56,081 nucleotides of DNA from Williamwhitmania taraxaci (GTDB lineage: Bacteria; Bacteroidota; Bacteroidia; Bacteroidales; Williamwhitmaniaceae): assembly GCF_900096565.1 (NCBI RefSeq), contig NZ_FMYP01000020.1, positions 1 to 56,081 on the forward strand, read 5' to 3'. Of the stretch, positions 26,708 to 34,844 are shown piece by piece; within the stretch, counting starts at the first letter, position 1, and the number at the start of each line of letters is the position of its first letter. Under the pieces are notes generated by a model. It saw nothing but the letters and a program-made list of their open reading frames with translations, did no database searches and was not told where the DNA came from. Both the position numbers and the translations under genes were made by a program.

Positions 26708-27820
26708 ATGAACCTAAACCTCTTCAATATTTTTAAGGAAGACAAGGTGGTTGCCCCTGCGCTTAAAAGAATCATTGAAAAGATTCTGTTAGGCCAAAGG
26801 ATAAACGAAGACGAAGGTATCCTCCTTTACCAAAGTGCCGATATCGGTATGCTTTCGTTCTTGGCTGACGCTGCCAACCAGAGTAAAAATGGACATAACG
26901 TTCTGCATGGACAGAGCCTGCATATCGACTTATCGAATGTGTGTGTATACTCGTGCCCCTTCTGCACCTATTGCCAAAAGTTGAATGACACATCCGCTTT
27001 TGCGTTGTCAACTAAAAACCTAAAGGAATTACTTCAAACGCGAGGTGGCGACAAAAACTACTCTGAAATAGTTATTTCCAGCGCCTGCCATCCCGATCAC
27101 ACCCTAAACTATTACAAAGAGATAGTTGCATTAGTGCGTAGAACCTTTCCAAAAGCATTTATTCGGGCCTTCTCCGCTACAGATTTATCCTACATCTTTA
27201 AGAAGGAGAAAGTTTCTATTTACAATGGTATAAGCCAACTGAAATTAGCAGGAGTAAACGCGGTAAATGGTGGCGGTGCCGAAATATTCAGTAATGAGAT
27301 CAGAGAAAAAATAAGCCCCGAAAAGATTAAACCAGAGGAGTGGATTGACTTTCATGAATCGCTCCATAACTCAGGCATTCGTTCGAATGCATCGATGCTT
27401 TACGGACATATTGAAAGCTACAAACACCGAGTGGACCATATGAGTCGCCTTAGAACCCTGCAGGATAGAACGCATGGATTCCTATCGTTCACCTCATTTA
27501 AGTATAAAAAAGAGAACAATAGGCTTTCATCCTTGGGAGAAGCCCCCCTCGTGGAGGATTTAAGAAATTTTTCTGTAGCCAGAATTTTTCTGGATAATTT
27601 TCAACACCAAGTAGCCTTTGCGCCAATGCTGAAAGCCTCGAACCTTAGTTTGACCCTCTCTTTTGGAATAAACTGCATTGAAGGTGCGGTAAATCAGGGC
27701 AACAAGGTTTATACCCAAACCCTTTCCGATAGCAAACCATACTCGTCGATGGTAGGAGAGATTATTCTCAAATCAAAAAAAATACCAAAAGAAAGAGACG
27801 GACTTTACAACGTCCTCTAA
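26708..27820 (+). CDS. mqnE: Aminodeoxyfutalosine synthase
   Basis: Protein of 370 residues, radical SAM. The cluster motif C-x3-C-x2-C is Cys79, Cys83, Cys86 in NVCVYSCPFCTY. NGGGAEIF (about 192-199) and SNASMLYGHIESYKHRVDHM are diagnostic of MqnE over MqnC, although the family more often has L/P before GGGAE. It joins 3-(carboxyvinyl-oxy)benzoate and SAM in the futalosine route to menaquinone. A weak TATCTTTA element lies about 40 bp upstream. No other mqn genes are in the window. Confidence 0.9.
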   Translation: MNLNLFNIFKEDKVVAPALKRIIEKILLGQRINEDEGILLYQSADIGMLSFLADAANQSKNGHNVLHGQSLHIDLSNVCVYSCPFCTYCQKLNDTSAFALSTKNLKELLQTRGGDKNYSEIVISSACHPDHTLNYYKEIVALVRRTFPKAFIRAFSATDLSYIFKKEKVSIYNGISQLKLAGVNAVNGGGAEIFSNEIREKISPEKIKPEEWIDFHESLHNSGIRSNASMLYGHIESYKHRVDHMSRLRTLQDRTHGFLSFTSFKYKKENNRLSSLGEAPLVEDLRNFSVARIFLDNFQHQVAFAPMLKASNLSLTLSFGINCIEGAVNQGNKVYTQTLSDSKPYSSMVGEIILKSKKIPKERDGLYNVL

Positions 27821-27830
27821 TCCTTAATAC

Positions 27831-27838
27831 TATTTTTG
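27831..27838 (+). promoter_or_regulatory. Candidate -7 element, PASTA gene
   Basis: TATTTTTG, matching TAnnTTTG, 29 bp before the ATG at 27868 and 10 bp after the mqnE stop. Confidence 0.4.
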
Positions 27839-27867
27839 CACTACTATCGTTTTCAAAAAAACAGACT

Positions 27868-28746
27868 ATGGATTTCAAAGAATATATTAAAAAATCGGCA
27901 AAGGCAGCACTTGAGAACTTTTATGTTAAGAACGTTCTTTATGCGTTTGCAGGAATAATAATCCTGCTACTGCTCACTATTATTGTCTTAAATATTTTCA
28001 CTCGTCATGGAAGAACCTACCCTGTACCAAATCTTTCGGGCCTTACTGTAGAGCAAGCCAACGAACTGACTAACCGCGGCGATTTTCGCCTTACCGTATC
28101 GGACTCGGTGTATATTGACAACCGCACTCGAGGGGTAATCGTGGATCAAAACCCTAAGCCAGAGACAGATGTTAAGTCGAAAAGAAGGATTTTCCTTACC
28201 ATAAATGCAGTTATTCCAGTTATGGTACCGATGCCCAACCTGATTGACCTCTCGAACCGACAGGCAAAGGCCATCCTTGAACAGCAGGGACTACGTATCT
28301 CCAAACTATCCTATGCACCCGATATTGCGGCTAACAGCGTTTTAACCCAAAAAATAAAAGGTATTTCGGTTAGGCCTGGAACCAAGGTGCCTCGTGGCTC
28401 AAAAGTGGAACTAGTTCTAGGCTTGGGTAGTAATCCTCAGACAGGGGTACCCTTGCTGATTGGTCAATCAACAGAAGAGGCCCAGAGTCGCATTTTTGAA
28501 TCGTCACTAAACATAGGAACGGTGAAATACGACGAATCGGTAAAGAACTATACCGATAGCTTAAATGCAAAGGTGTATAATCAATATCCTACCGCAACCT
28601 CCTCCCCTTCCTTCTTATTTGGGTCTAAAGTCAGTATCTGGCTAACAATAAACAATTCGAGAATATCAACCGAAGGAGCGATCAAGACCAACGATGCTGC
28701 TCCAAAAGATAGCACTGAAGACGAAGACCTAAATGCAAATTTTTAA
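27868..28746 (+). CDS. PASTA-domain membrane protein without kinase
   Basis: Protein of 292 residues. A short cytoplasmic N-terminus, one membrane helix (about 24-46, AFAGIIILLLLTIIVLNIF), then three PASTA repeats outside: about 50-115 (VPNLSGLTVEQANEL), 120-187 (PMPNLIDLSNRQAKAIL) and 190-268 (VPLLIGQSTEEAQSRI). PASTA domains bind muropeptides in Ser/Thr kinases and penicillin-binding proteins; no kinase or transpeptidase domain is attached here. It precedes a T9SS cargo, rluD and the peptidoglycan gene ddl. Role in wall sensing or scaffolding is inferred. Confidence 0.85.
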   Translation: MDFKEYIKKSAKAALENFYVKNVLYAFAGIIILLLLTIIVLNIFTRHGRTYPVPNLSGLTVEQANELTNRGDFRLTVSDSVYIDNRTRGVIVDQNPKPETDVKSKRRIFLTINAVIPVMVPMPNLIDLSNRQAKAILEQQGLRISKLSYAPDIAANSVLTQKIKGISVRPGTKVPRGSKVELVLGLGSNPQTGVPLLIGQSTEEAQSRIFESSLNIGTVKYDESVKNYTDSLNAKVYNQYPTATSSPSFLFGSKVSIWLTINNSRISTEGAIKTNDAAPKDSTEDEDLNANF

Positions 28747-28773
28747 TTAACACATTTGGTTATCAAATAATTA

Positions 28774-30720
28774 ATGGATATGGATTTGGGTAAAAAGGCT
28801 TTTCTTGCACTGATACTATCAGCCACCACGCTTAACCTGCTGGGGCAAGAGTACCTCATTGGATTATCCGAAGAACCTCGGCAAAACATCAGCGGATTGC
28901 GACTAGCCAAAAGTTCACGCAGCGGAGATCCTTACCTCGAAATTCCTTTTTTCGATGATTTTGCAAAACCAGGTAATGCTCCAAATCCTATGCTATGGGC
29001 TGATGGCCCCGTGGATGTAAGTCTTACTTATGGGAAAAATCCATTTAGCATAGGCGTGGCTACCCTCGATTTACTGAGTTCAGATGGCAAGTTACACACA
29101 AACGCAACCGTAACCCCTTTTATTGCCGACTCATTAACCTCTCACTACATTAACCTAAAGTATCCAGGGGATAATTCTATTTACTTGAGTTTTCAATACC
29201 AACCCGGTGGAAATGGTGATATGCCCGAAAAAGAGGATTCCCTAGTGCTTCAACTTTATTCTTCCAGCTTCAAAAAGTGGATTAGAGGTTGGTCTGCATG
29301 CGTAGAGAATAGAACAATAAAAGAGTACAACTATTTAACCTCAGAACCAAAAACACTGAGTAGTAGTATTGATACAACATTTCATAATGTAATTATTCAG
29401 ATAAATAAAAGCGAGTTTCTAACGGACAGCTTTCGGATTCAGTTCTACAACCAAGGTTCGCTCACCAATAACGACTATGTTCCCGGATTAAAGGCCAATG
29501 CGGACCAGTGGAACATTGATATGGTATATCTGAATAGTGGCAGAAATGAATCCGATACGGCAATAAAGGATGTTGGCTTCTCCAAACCGATTGGCTCAAT
29601 GTTGCTTGGCTACGAATCATTACCCTGGAAACATTTTACTCCGGCGGTTCGTGATATCCTCTCTCCCAACCCAGCCTCACTGTGGGTTACCTATTACAAT
29701 CAAGATCCAATAAATACACTTAATGTTACCCGAGATTTCGATATCACCAACACACTAACTCAAATTCACTCACGGTTTACCGGTGGAGCCGAGAACATTA
29801 CACCTCTATCTACTTTAGATTACGAGATTCTATACAACTATAACTATACCTCTCCATCGGAGGATTCCGCAGAGTTTAATCTAAAAGCCTACCTCACGTT
29901 TGAAACGGCTGTTGACCCGGCTCGCAAGCCATTTATGTGGAACGACACCATCAGTAGAAATCAACTATTTAAGAATTACTACGCCTACGACGACGGGAGT
30001 GCCGAGAATGGATACGGTATTTTTGGAGAAGGCTCCGAAGGGGCTCTAGTCGCAATGAAATTCAATTGCTTTGTAAAAGACACACTCAGAGGAATATATG
30101 TCTATTTTAATCGAACCAATAGCAATTCAACTGAATCTCTACGATTTTATCTAACCGTTTGGAAAAACAATAATGGATTGCCCGGAGAAATCATTTATAG
30201 TCAAATTGACGAAAAACCGATTTACTCAAAAGAACTAAATAAGTTTGTCTACATAAAACTTAAAACCCCAATTGAATTAGATGGTCCTTTTTTTATTGGA
30301 TGGGAACAAGTTATGCCAGACATGCTGAATGTGGGTTTTGACAGGAACAACATCAACAACGATAAACTATTCTACAATTTACAAGGGGGTTGGCTGAAAT
30401 CGGGCATTGAAGGAACATTGATGCTGCGCCCAGTTTTTGGACGCGACAATGGTCCCACTACTACTGATATTCCAAGTGAACCTTTTTCGGAAACAACCAA
30501 ACTTTACCCAAATCCGGCCTCCAATACTATAACGCTCGAAATCGCCGACCAAGATCAAAACGGATATGCACAACTGTATGACCTTACCGGAAGGGTTTTA
30601 ATGCAAGTTCATTATAATCAACAAGTAGATGTATCCGGTTTGCCTTCCGGGATTTACCTAGTGAGGATTACCAACCAAAGAGGCAAAACAGAAACAAAAA
30701 AACTCATTATTTCTCGCTAA
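28774..30720 (+). CDS. T9SS type A sorting-domain protein
   Basis: Protein of 648 residues. Sec signal peptide (hydrophobic about 9-24, ending LLGQ). A large beta-rich central region of unknown fold, with FFDDFAKPGNAPNPMLWADG near the start as in other Bacteroidota surface proteins. The C-terminal 75 residues are a type A sorting domain: KLYPNPASNTITLEI, VDVSGLPSGIYLVRI and the basic end KKLIISR. It should be exported by the type 9 system and attached to the surface or released. With the GldB-like protein it suggests a working T9SS. Cargo activity unknown. Confidence 0.85.
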   Translation: MDMDLGKKAFLALILSATTLNLLGQEYLIGLSEEPRQNISGLRLAKSSRSGDPYLEIPFFDDFAKPGNAPNPMLWADGPVDVSLTYGKNPFSIGVATLDLLSSDGKLHTNATVTPFIADSLTSHYINLKYPGDNSIYLSFQYQPGGNGDMPEKEDSLVLQLYSSSFKKWIRGWSACVENRTIKEYNYLTSEPKTLSSSIDTTFHNVIIQINKSEFLTDSFRIQFYNQGSLTNNDYVPGLKANADQWNIDMVYLNSGRNESDTAIKDVGFSKPIGSMLLGYESLPWKHFTPAVRDILSPNPASLWVTYYNQDPINTLNVTRDFDITNTLTQIHSRFTGGAENITPLSTLDYEILYNYNYTSPSEDSAEFNLKAYLTFETAVDPARKPFMWNDTISRNQLFKNYYAYDDGSAENGYGIFGEGSEGALVAMKFNCFVKDTLRGIYVYFNRTNSNSTESLRFYLTVWKNNNGLPGEIIYSQIDEKPIYSKELNKFVYIKLKTPIELDGPFFIGWEQVMPDMLNVGFDRNNINNDKLFYNLQGGWLKSGIEGTLMLRPVFGRDNGPTTTDIPSEPFSETTKLYPNPASNTITLEIADQDQNGYAQLYDLTGRVLMQVHYNQQVDVSGLPSGIYLVRITNQRGKTETKKLIISR

Positions 30721-30726
30721 TTAAGC

Positions 30727-31794
30727 ATGGCAGACGAACCAGTAATTGACGACCTCCTCGACGAAGAAAATGAAGAGCAGCAGGAACTCTACGAGCACTA
30801 CGGATTTAAAATTGACAAGGGACAATCGCAGCTGCGCATTGATAAATTTCTGACGCAGAAAATAGAAGGCGTATCGCGTAACCGCATCCAAAATGCTGCT
30901 GATGCAGGAAACATTCTGGTGAATGGTATGGCGGTTAAATCCAACTATAAAGTTAAGCCACTCGATCAGGTTTCCATCGTAATGCCATATCCCCCAAGGG
31001 ACACGGAGATTATCCCTGAGAACATCCCATTAAATATTATCTACGAGGACGATCAACTCCTAGTGGTGAATAAACCTGCGGGCATGGTTGTTCACCCCGG
31101 TCATGGGAACTGGAATGGAACACTGGTAAATGCGCTGGTATACCACTTCAAGGACCTGCCCACCCACCGTAATGGCGAGGTAAGACCCGGATTGGTACAT
31201 CGTATAGATAAAAACACATCCGGACTGCTCGTTATTGCAAAAAACGAACTAGCTCACAGTATGTTGGCAAATCAGTTCTTCAACCATACCTCAAAAAGAA
31301 CCTACATTGCCTTAGTTTGGGGTAATTTGGCTGAAGATGCAGGAACAATTACCGGAAACGTTGGCCGGTGCATATACGATCGCCAGAAAATGGATGTGTT
31401 TCCCGACGGGAGTCAAGGCAAGCACGCCGTAACCCACTTTCGCGTTTTAGAGCGTTTTGGCTATGTAAACCTCGTGGAATGCACCCTTGAAACCGGAAGA
31501 ACTCATCAAATACGTGCACACTTCCAGCACATTGGGCATCCACTCTTCAATGACGAAAAATACGGGGGTAATGAGATTCGTAAAGGAACTACCTTTACCA
31601 AATATAAACAGTTTATTCAAAACTGTTTTAAAATAATGCCAAGACAAGCCCTTCATGCCAAAACCCTTGGTTTTGTGCATCCTACCACCAAAGAAGAACT
31701 TCTATTCGATTCCGAAATAACCTCGGACATGCAAGAGGTTATTGAAAAATGGAGAGTATATGTAGCCACAAGAGACACCTCCTCCGAAGAGTAG
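30727..31794 (+). CDS. rluD: 23S rRNA pseudouridine synthase, RluD type
   Basis: Protein of 355 residues. An acidic N-terminus, an S4 RNA-binding domain (about 35-95, LRIDKFLTQKI) and the RluA-type catalytic domain with VVNKPAGMVVHPG and catalytic HRIDKNTSGLLV (Asp about residue 160). RluD makes pseudouridines in helix 69 of 23S rRNA; RluA-family members are hard to tell apart, so the exact target is inferred from the S4 domain and overall match. Lies 6 bp after the T9SS gene. Confidence 0.88.
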   Translation: MADEPVIDDLLDEENEEQQELYEHYGFKIDKGQSQLRIDKFLTQKIEGVSRNRIQNAADAGNILVNGMAVKSNYKVKPLDQVSIVMPYPPRDTEIIPENIPLNIIYEDDQLLVVNKPAGMVVHPGHGNWNGTLVNALVYHFKDLPTHRNGEVRPGLVHRIDKNTSGLLVIAKNELAHSMLANQFFNHTSKRTYIALVWGNLAEDAGTITGNVGRCIYDRQKMDVFPDGSQGKHAVTHFRVLERFGYVNLVECTLETGRTHQIRAHFQHIGHPLFNDEKYGGNEIRKGTTFTKYKQFIQNCFKIMPRQALHAKTLGFVHPTTKEELLFDSEITSDMQEVIEKWRVYVATRDTSSEE

Positions 31795-31833
31795 CCCTTC
31801 ATCAAACGGACTTAAACAAACGGTAACGATAAG

Positions 31834-31864
31834 AAAAAAAAGCTGGCATTGACCAGCTTTTTTT
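31834..31864. terminator. Intrinsic terminator after rluD
   Basis: AAAAGCTGG / CCAGCTTTT stem with a 6-base loop and seven T. A near -7 element (TAACTTTC) follows at 31866 and may start ddl transcription. Confidence 0.88.
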
Positions 31865-31957
31865 AATAACTTTCGCACCCGAAAATTTATCAACAGCAGC
31901 ACCATATTCTCAACAGAGCCAATAGGTAGCTATTACTGTTGAATTAAAAAAACAGTT

Positions 31958-32944
31958 ATGATCAAAAACATAGCAATTCTAGCAGGCGGTGATTCATCGG
32001 AATGGGTGATCTCCGTGCAAAGTGCAGCCCAAATCTGTGAAGTAATTGACCCTGAAAAATACGCAGCCTATACCATTGCGGTAAAGGGGTCTACTTGGAC
32101 TATGACCGACGCAGTGGGTAACGAGCATCACATTGATAAAAACGACTTTAGTTTAAGGCTCGATGGCCATAAACTGACCTTCGATTGTGCATTAATTGCA
32201 ATTCATGGAACGCCCGGTGAAAATGGAATTCTTCAGTCCTATTTTGAACTTATCGGAATTCCTTATACTACCTGTGGTGTCGGAACTAGCGCTATTACCT
32301 TTAATAAGTTTGCCACGAAAACCTTTGCAAGGGAAACGAACATTCACCTTGCTCGTCACTATTTGGCTCGGAAAAATGTGACGATTGATGCCAATGAGGT
32401 AATTAACGCTGTAGGACTTCCCTGCTTTGTAAAACCAAACCAAGGCGGTAGTAGCTTCGGGGTAACCAAAGTGAAATCCGTTGATATGCTGCCGCAAGCA
32501 CTGGTCGATGGATTTGCAGAAGATAACGAAGTACTCATTGAGGAGTTCATCCAAGGGATAGAACTTACCTGTGGAGTATATAAATCGAAAGCGCACAACC
32601 TAGTAATGCCCGTAACCGAAATTGCCAGCAAGAAGGAGTTTTTCGATTACGAAGCGAAGTATACCCCAGGTATGTGCGATGAAATAACCCCTGCACGAAT
32701 CTCCCCAGAAGTAACCGAACTTGTTCAAAATTCAGCATCCATGCTATACGACTGGTTCGGCTGCAAGGGAATTGTTCGAGTCGATTTCATTTATAGCAAC
32801 AACAATCTTTACCTACTGGAGGTAAATACAACGCCTGGCATGAGCAAAAACAGCATCATACCACAACAGGTAAGGCAAATGGGATTAACAATGTCAGAGG
32901 TCTGGGGCTGGGTTATTGAGGATTCAATTCTACTTAAAAGATAA
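31958..32944 (+). CDS. ddl: D-alanine--D-alanine ligase
   Basis: Protein of 328 residues. ATP-grasp fold: N-terminal IAILAGGDSSEWVISVQSA (the usual family motif has S-x-E-x-x-V/I-S), YTTCGVGTSAITFNKFATK, VKPNQGGSSFGVTKV and the C-terminal VRVDFIYSNNNLYLLEVNTTPGM, cut here into its two parts: VRVDFIY and LLEVNTTPGM. It makes the D-Ala-D-Ala dipeptide used by the MurF half of the fusion at 9-11 kb. Single gene between two terminators. Confidence 0.95.
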   Translation: MIKNIAILAGGDSSEWVISVQSAAQICEVIDPEKYAAYTIAVKGSTWTMTDAVGNEHHIDKNDFSLRLDGHKLTFDCALIAIHGTPGENGILQSYFELIGIPYTTCGVGTSAITFNKFATKTFARETNIHLARHYLARKNVTIDANEVINAVGLPCFVKPNQGGSSFGVTKVKSVDMLPQALVDGFAEDNEVLIEEFIQGIELTCGVYKSKAHNLVMPVTEIASKKEFFDYEAKYTPGMCDEITPARISPEVTELVQNSASMLYDWFGCKGIVRVDFIYSNNNLYLLEVNTTPGMSKNSIIPQQVRQMGLTMSEVWGWVIEDSILLKR

Positions 32945-32956
32945 AAAAGTGTTGAT

Positions 32957-32990
32957 TGAATTGTGACTAGAACCATCTGGTCACAATTCA
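32957..32990. terminator. Terminator between ddl and CDGSH genes
   Basis: 14-bp stem TGAATTGTGACTAG / CTGGTCACAATTCA with one T-G wobble and a 6-base loop, between convergent genes. The minus side is followed by a T-rich run (CTTTTTTATC). Confidence 0.75.
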
Positions 32991-32996
32991 CTGCAA

Positions 32997-33200
32997 CTAT
33001 TCCCTCGTTACTCTCTTGTGTGTGCCGTCGCAAAATGGCATATCCTTCGATTGACCGCAGCCACAAAATTCAACCGAATCGCCATCGATGGCAAGTTTCT
33101 TCCCGTCACAAAAAACTTCAAAATTTCCGTAAACCTTAATGGGCCCGTGACCAGGTACTTTAATCTCGGCCGAAATATCTTTACCTTTCTTCTCTTCCAT
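32997..33200 (-). CDS. Small CDGSH iron-sulfur protein
   Basis: The start is ATG 33200, 4 bp after the stop of the upstream gene; the TTG at 33212 would overlap that gene. Length 67. One CDGSH motif, CGCGQSKDMPFCDGTHK, gives the three-Cys one-His ligand set of a [2Fe-2S] centre. A short preceding segment (KVYGNFEVFCDGKKL) forms the rest of the fold. No signal: cytoplasmic. These proteins transfer electrons or clusters; the partner is unknown. Second gene of a two-gene operon of related proteins. Confidence 0.88.
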   Translation of the reverse strand: MEEKKGKDISAEIKVPGHGPIKVYGNFEVFCDGKKLAIDGDSVEFCGCGQSKDMPFCDGTHKRVTRE

Positions 33201-33204
33201 AAGA

Positions 33205-33684
33205 CTATCCAATAAAACCTAATTTAAAATGGGTTCCATCACAAAAAGGAGGATTTGCCGACTGACCACACCTACAAATTGAGATCATTTGCATACTTTT
33301 AAGTTCCACCCCCTTTGAACCATATACTTTAAAATGACCAGAAATTACCAGTGGTCCATTCTTCATGACCTGTATTTTTATCGGTTCGTTCTGCTTAAAT
33401 TCAGGAACGGCATCTTCCTCCGCCTCGCTTACCAACTTTTCGGACGATTCGTTTTCATTCTTCGCCTCATCGTTCCACTTAAATGTAAGGGCACGTGTAG
33501 GACACTCGTTTATAATGTGAATAATACGCTCGGTAGAGGCCCCATCCATATCTACCCACGGACGATTCCTTGGGTTGAAAACGGAAATAAGTTGCGTGTA
33601 GCAAGTGGAAGCATGAATGCACTCCGAAGGCTGCCAATATAAGGTAATCTCCTTATTGCTATATTTCCTGTTGTTTTTATCCAT
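33205..33684 (-). CDS. Fer4_19-CDGSH fusion iron-sulfur protein
   Basis: Protein of 159 residues with two metal domains. Residues about 10-70 are a divergent mono-cluster ferredoxin-like domain (pfam Fer4_19: [18 protein letters not shown], then [10 protein letters not shown] and NECPTRAL, three Cys). An acidic linker rich in Glu and Ser follows (about 70-95), and residues 95-159 are a CDGSH domain with [16 protein letters not shown]. It likely holds two kinds of cluster on one chain. The adjacent small CDGSH gene looks like a duplicate of the C-terminal half. Role in electron transfer is inferred. Confidence 0.88.
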   Translation of the reverse strand: MDKNNRKYSNKEITLYWQPSECIHASTCYTQLISVFNPRNRPWVDMDGASTERIIHIINECPTRALTFKWNDEAKNENESSEKLVSEAEEDAVPEFKQNEPIKIQVMKNGPLVISGHFKVYGSKGVELKSMQMISICRCGQSANPPFCDGTHFKLGFIG

Positions 33685-33825
33685 AAATTCCTTTTGCGTA
33701 AAGATATAAAGTTTGAACTACTAGAGATAGAATCCTTACCGAAAACAATCTAAATGTAATACCTCTTTGTTGAAGTGCACTGCATCTGCCCGTTTCATAA
33801 AAAGTTTAAAATGAAAACGGCATTT

Positions 33826-33885
33826 GTGAACAAAGGTTCACCTTCTATGCTAAATTTGTAGTTGAATTCGAATAACTTTTCGAAT
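33826..33885 (+). promoter_or_regulatory. Promoter region of DUF4294 gene with inverted repeats
   Basis: TAAATTTG (33851-33858) as a -7 element. It is bracketed by GTGAAC / GTTCAC (33826-33841) upstream and ATTCGAA / TTCGAAT (33866-33885) at the predicted transcript start. Operator function is a guess. Confidence 0.35.
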
Positions 33886-33935
33886 CAAAACTCGTTTCAA
33901 TATATGCACCATTAAGTAATACGAAATATAGTAGC

Positions 33936-34541
33936 GTGAAAAATTATTTGAAAATATTAAGCATTGCTATACTTTGCCTACTTTGGCAAAGTGATACGTT
34001 TTGCCAAACAAACAACGATACCATTTTGGGCTATATGGTGCCTACAATGGTAGTTGATGGCGAAACGCTTCCCTATATCCCATTAAAAGAGATTTACATA
34101 TTCCCACCTGCAAAATTCAAGAATCAAGCAGACTATCGCCGCTACCAAAAGTTAGTGTATAACATAAAGAAGGTATATCCCTATGCCCAAATTGCAAGGC
34201 AAAAACTTTACGATATGAACCAAGAGTTTACGCGAATTAAAACGGATCGGGAGAAGAAGGCATACATAAAGAAGGTAGAAGCCGAAATGAAGACCGAATT
34301 CGAGGGGCCACTTCGCAGACTCACTATTTCGCAAGGAAAACTATTGGTTAAACTTATCGACCGGCAAACAGGAGAGACATCTTACGATTTGGTTAGAGAA
34401 CTAAAAGGTCCATTCAGCGCCTTCTTTTGGCAAACCATGGCTAGAGTGGTTGGTTCGAACCTAAAAACAAAATTCGACAAAGAAGGTGAGGACAAAACCA
34501 TTGACAAACTAATCCTACTGATGGAGAGCGGTCAACTCTAG
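33936..34541 (+). CDS. DUF4294 family exported protein
   Basis: Protein of 201 residues starting with GTG; no ATG fits the signal peptide (MKNYLKILSIAILCLLWQSDTFCQ, cleavage about residue 24). The rest matches DUF4294: YIPLKEIYIFPPAKF, the basic YRRYQKLVYNIKKVYPYAQ, and a C-terminal ISQGKLLVKLIDRQTG. The family is found widely in Bacteroidota, is periplasmic by signal, and has no known function. Single gene; the remnant of thpR follows 42 bp downstream. Confidence 0.85.
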   Translation: MKNYLKILSIAILCLLWQSDTFCQTNNDTILGYMVPTMVVDGETLPYIPLKEIYIFPPAKFKNQADYRRYQKLVYNIKKVYPYAQIARQKLYDMNQEFTRIKTDREKKAYIKKVEAEMKTEFEGPLRRLTISQGKLLVKLIDRQTGETSYDLVRELKGPFSAFFWQTMARVVGSNLKTKFDKEGEDKTIDKLILLMESGQL

Positions 34542-34583
34542 CTACATCGCTCCGACAATCTCCTTTTCAATTAACGAAACAAT

Positions 34584-34844
34584 ATGTTACGAACCTTTGC
34601 TGCGGTAAAGATAGAACCGACTAAGGAGTTAGAAAAACTTTTACTTCTATGTAAGAGGCGATTCAGCCCGAGTAGCGTAAAATGGGTGGAACCACAGAAC
34701 TAACACATCGACCAGTTGGCTAGTAATTTGATTTCACAATTTGAAAAAAAAATTGAAAAACCCTGCGCAGTCGATAGACTCCCAATCAATTTCGACAGGA
34801 AAGGGCCAATATACCAACCAATCGAAGTAATTCCCTTGGGGTAA
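34584..34844 (+). pseudogene. thpR: Internally deleted thpR (2'-5' RNA ligase) remnant
   Basis: Reading from ATG 34584 gives 39 residues that match the N-terminus of ThpR/LigT (MLRTFAAVKIEPTKELEK and a VKWVEPQN end, the segment just before the first H-x-T motif). A TAA at 34701 stops it. The same frame then stays open for 46 codons, starting H-I and ending GPIYQPIEVIPLG, which matches the ThpR C-terminus (GPxY and final leucine). About 90-100 central codons, with both catalytic H-x-T motifs, are missing. The family is usually about 180 residues. So two lesions: a nonsense codon and an in-frame deletion. It is too broken for standard gene callers. Confidence 0.75.

Noticed and set aside
34584-34603. 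Promoter-like AACCTTTGC inside the thpR remnant
   Set aside because: It is part of the ThpR coding sequence (codons for R-T-F-A).
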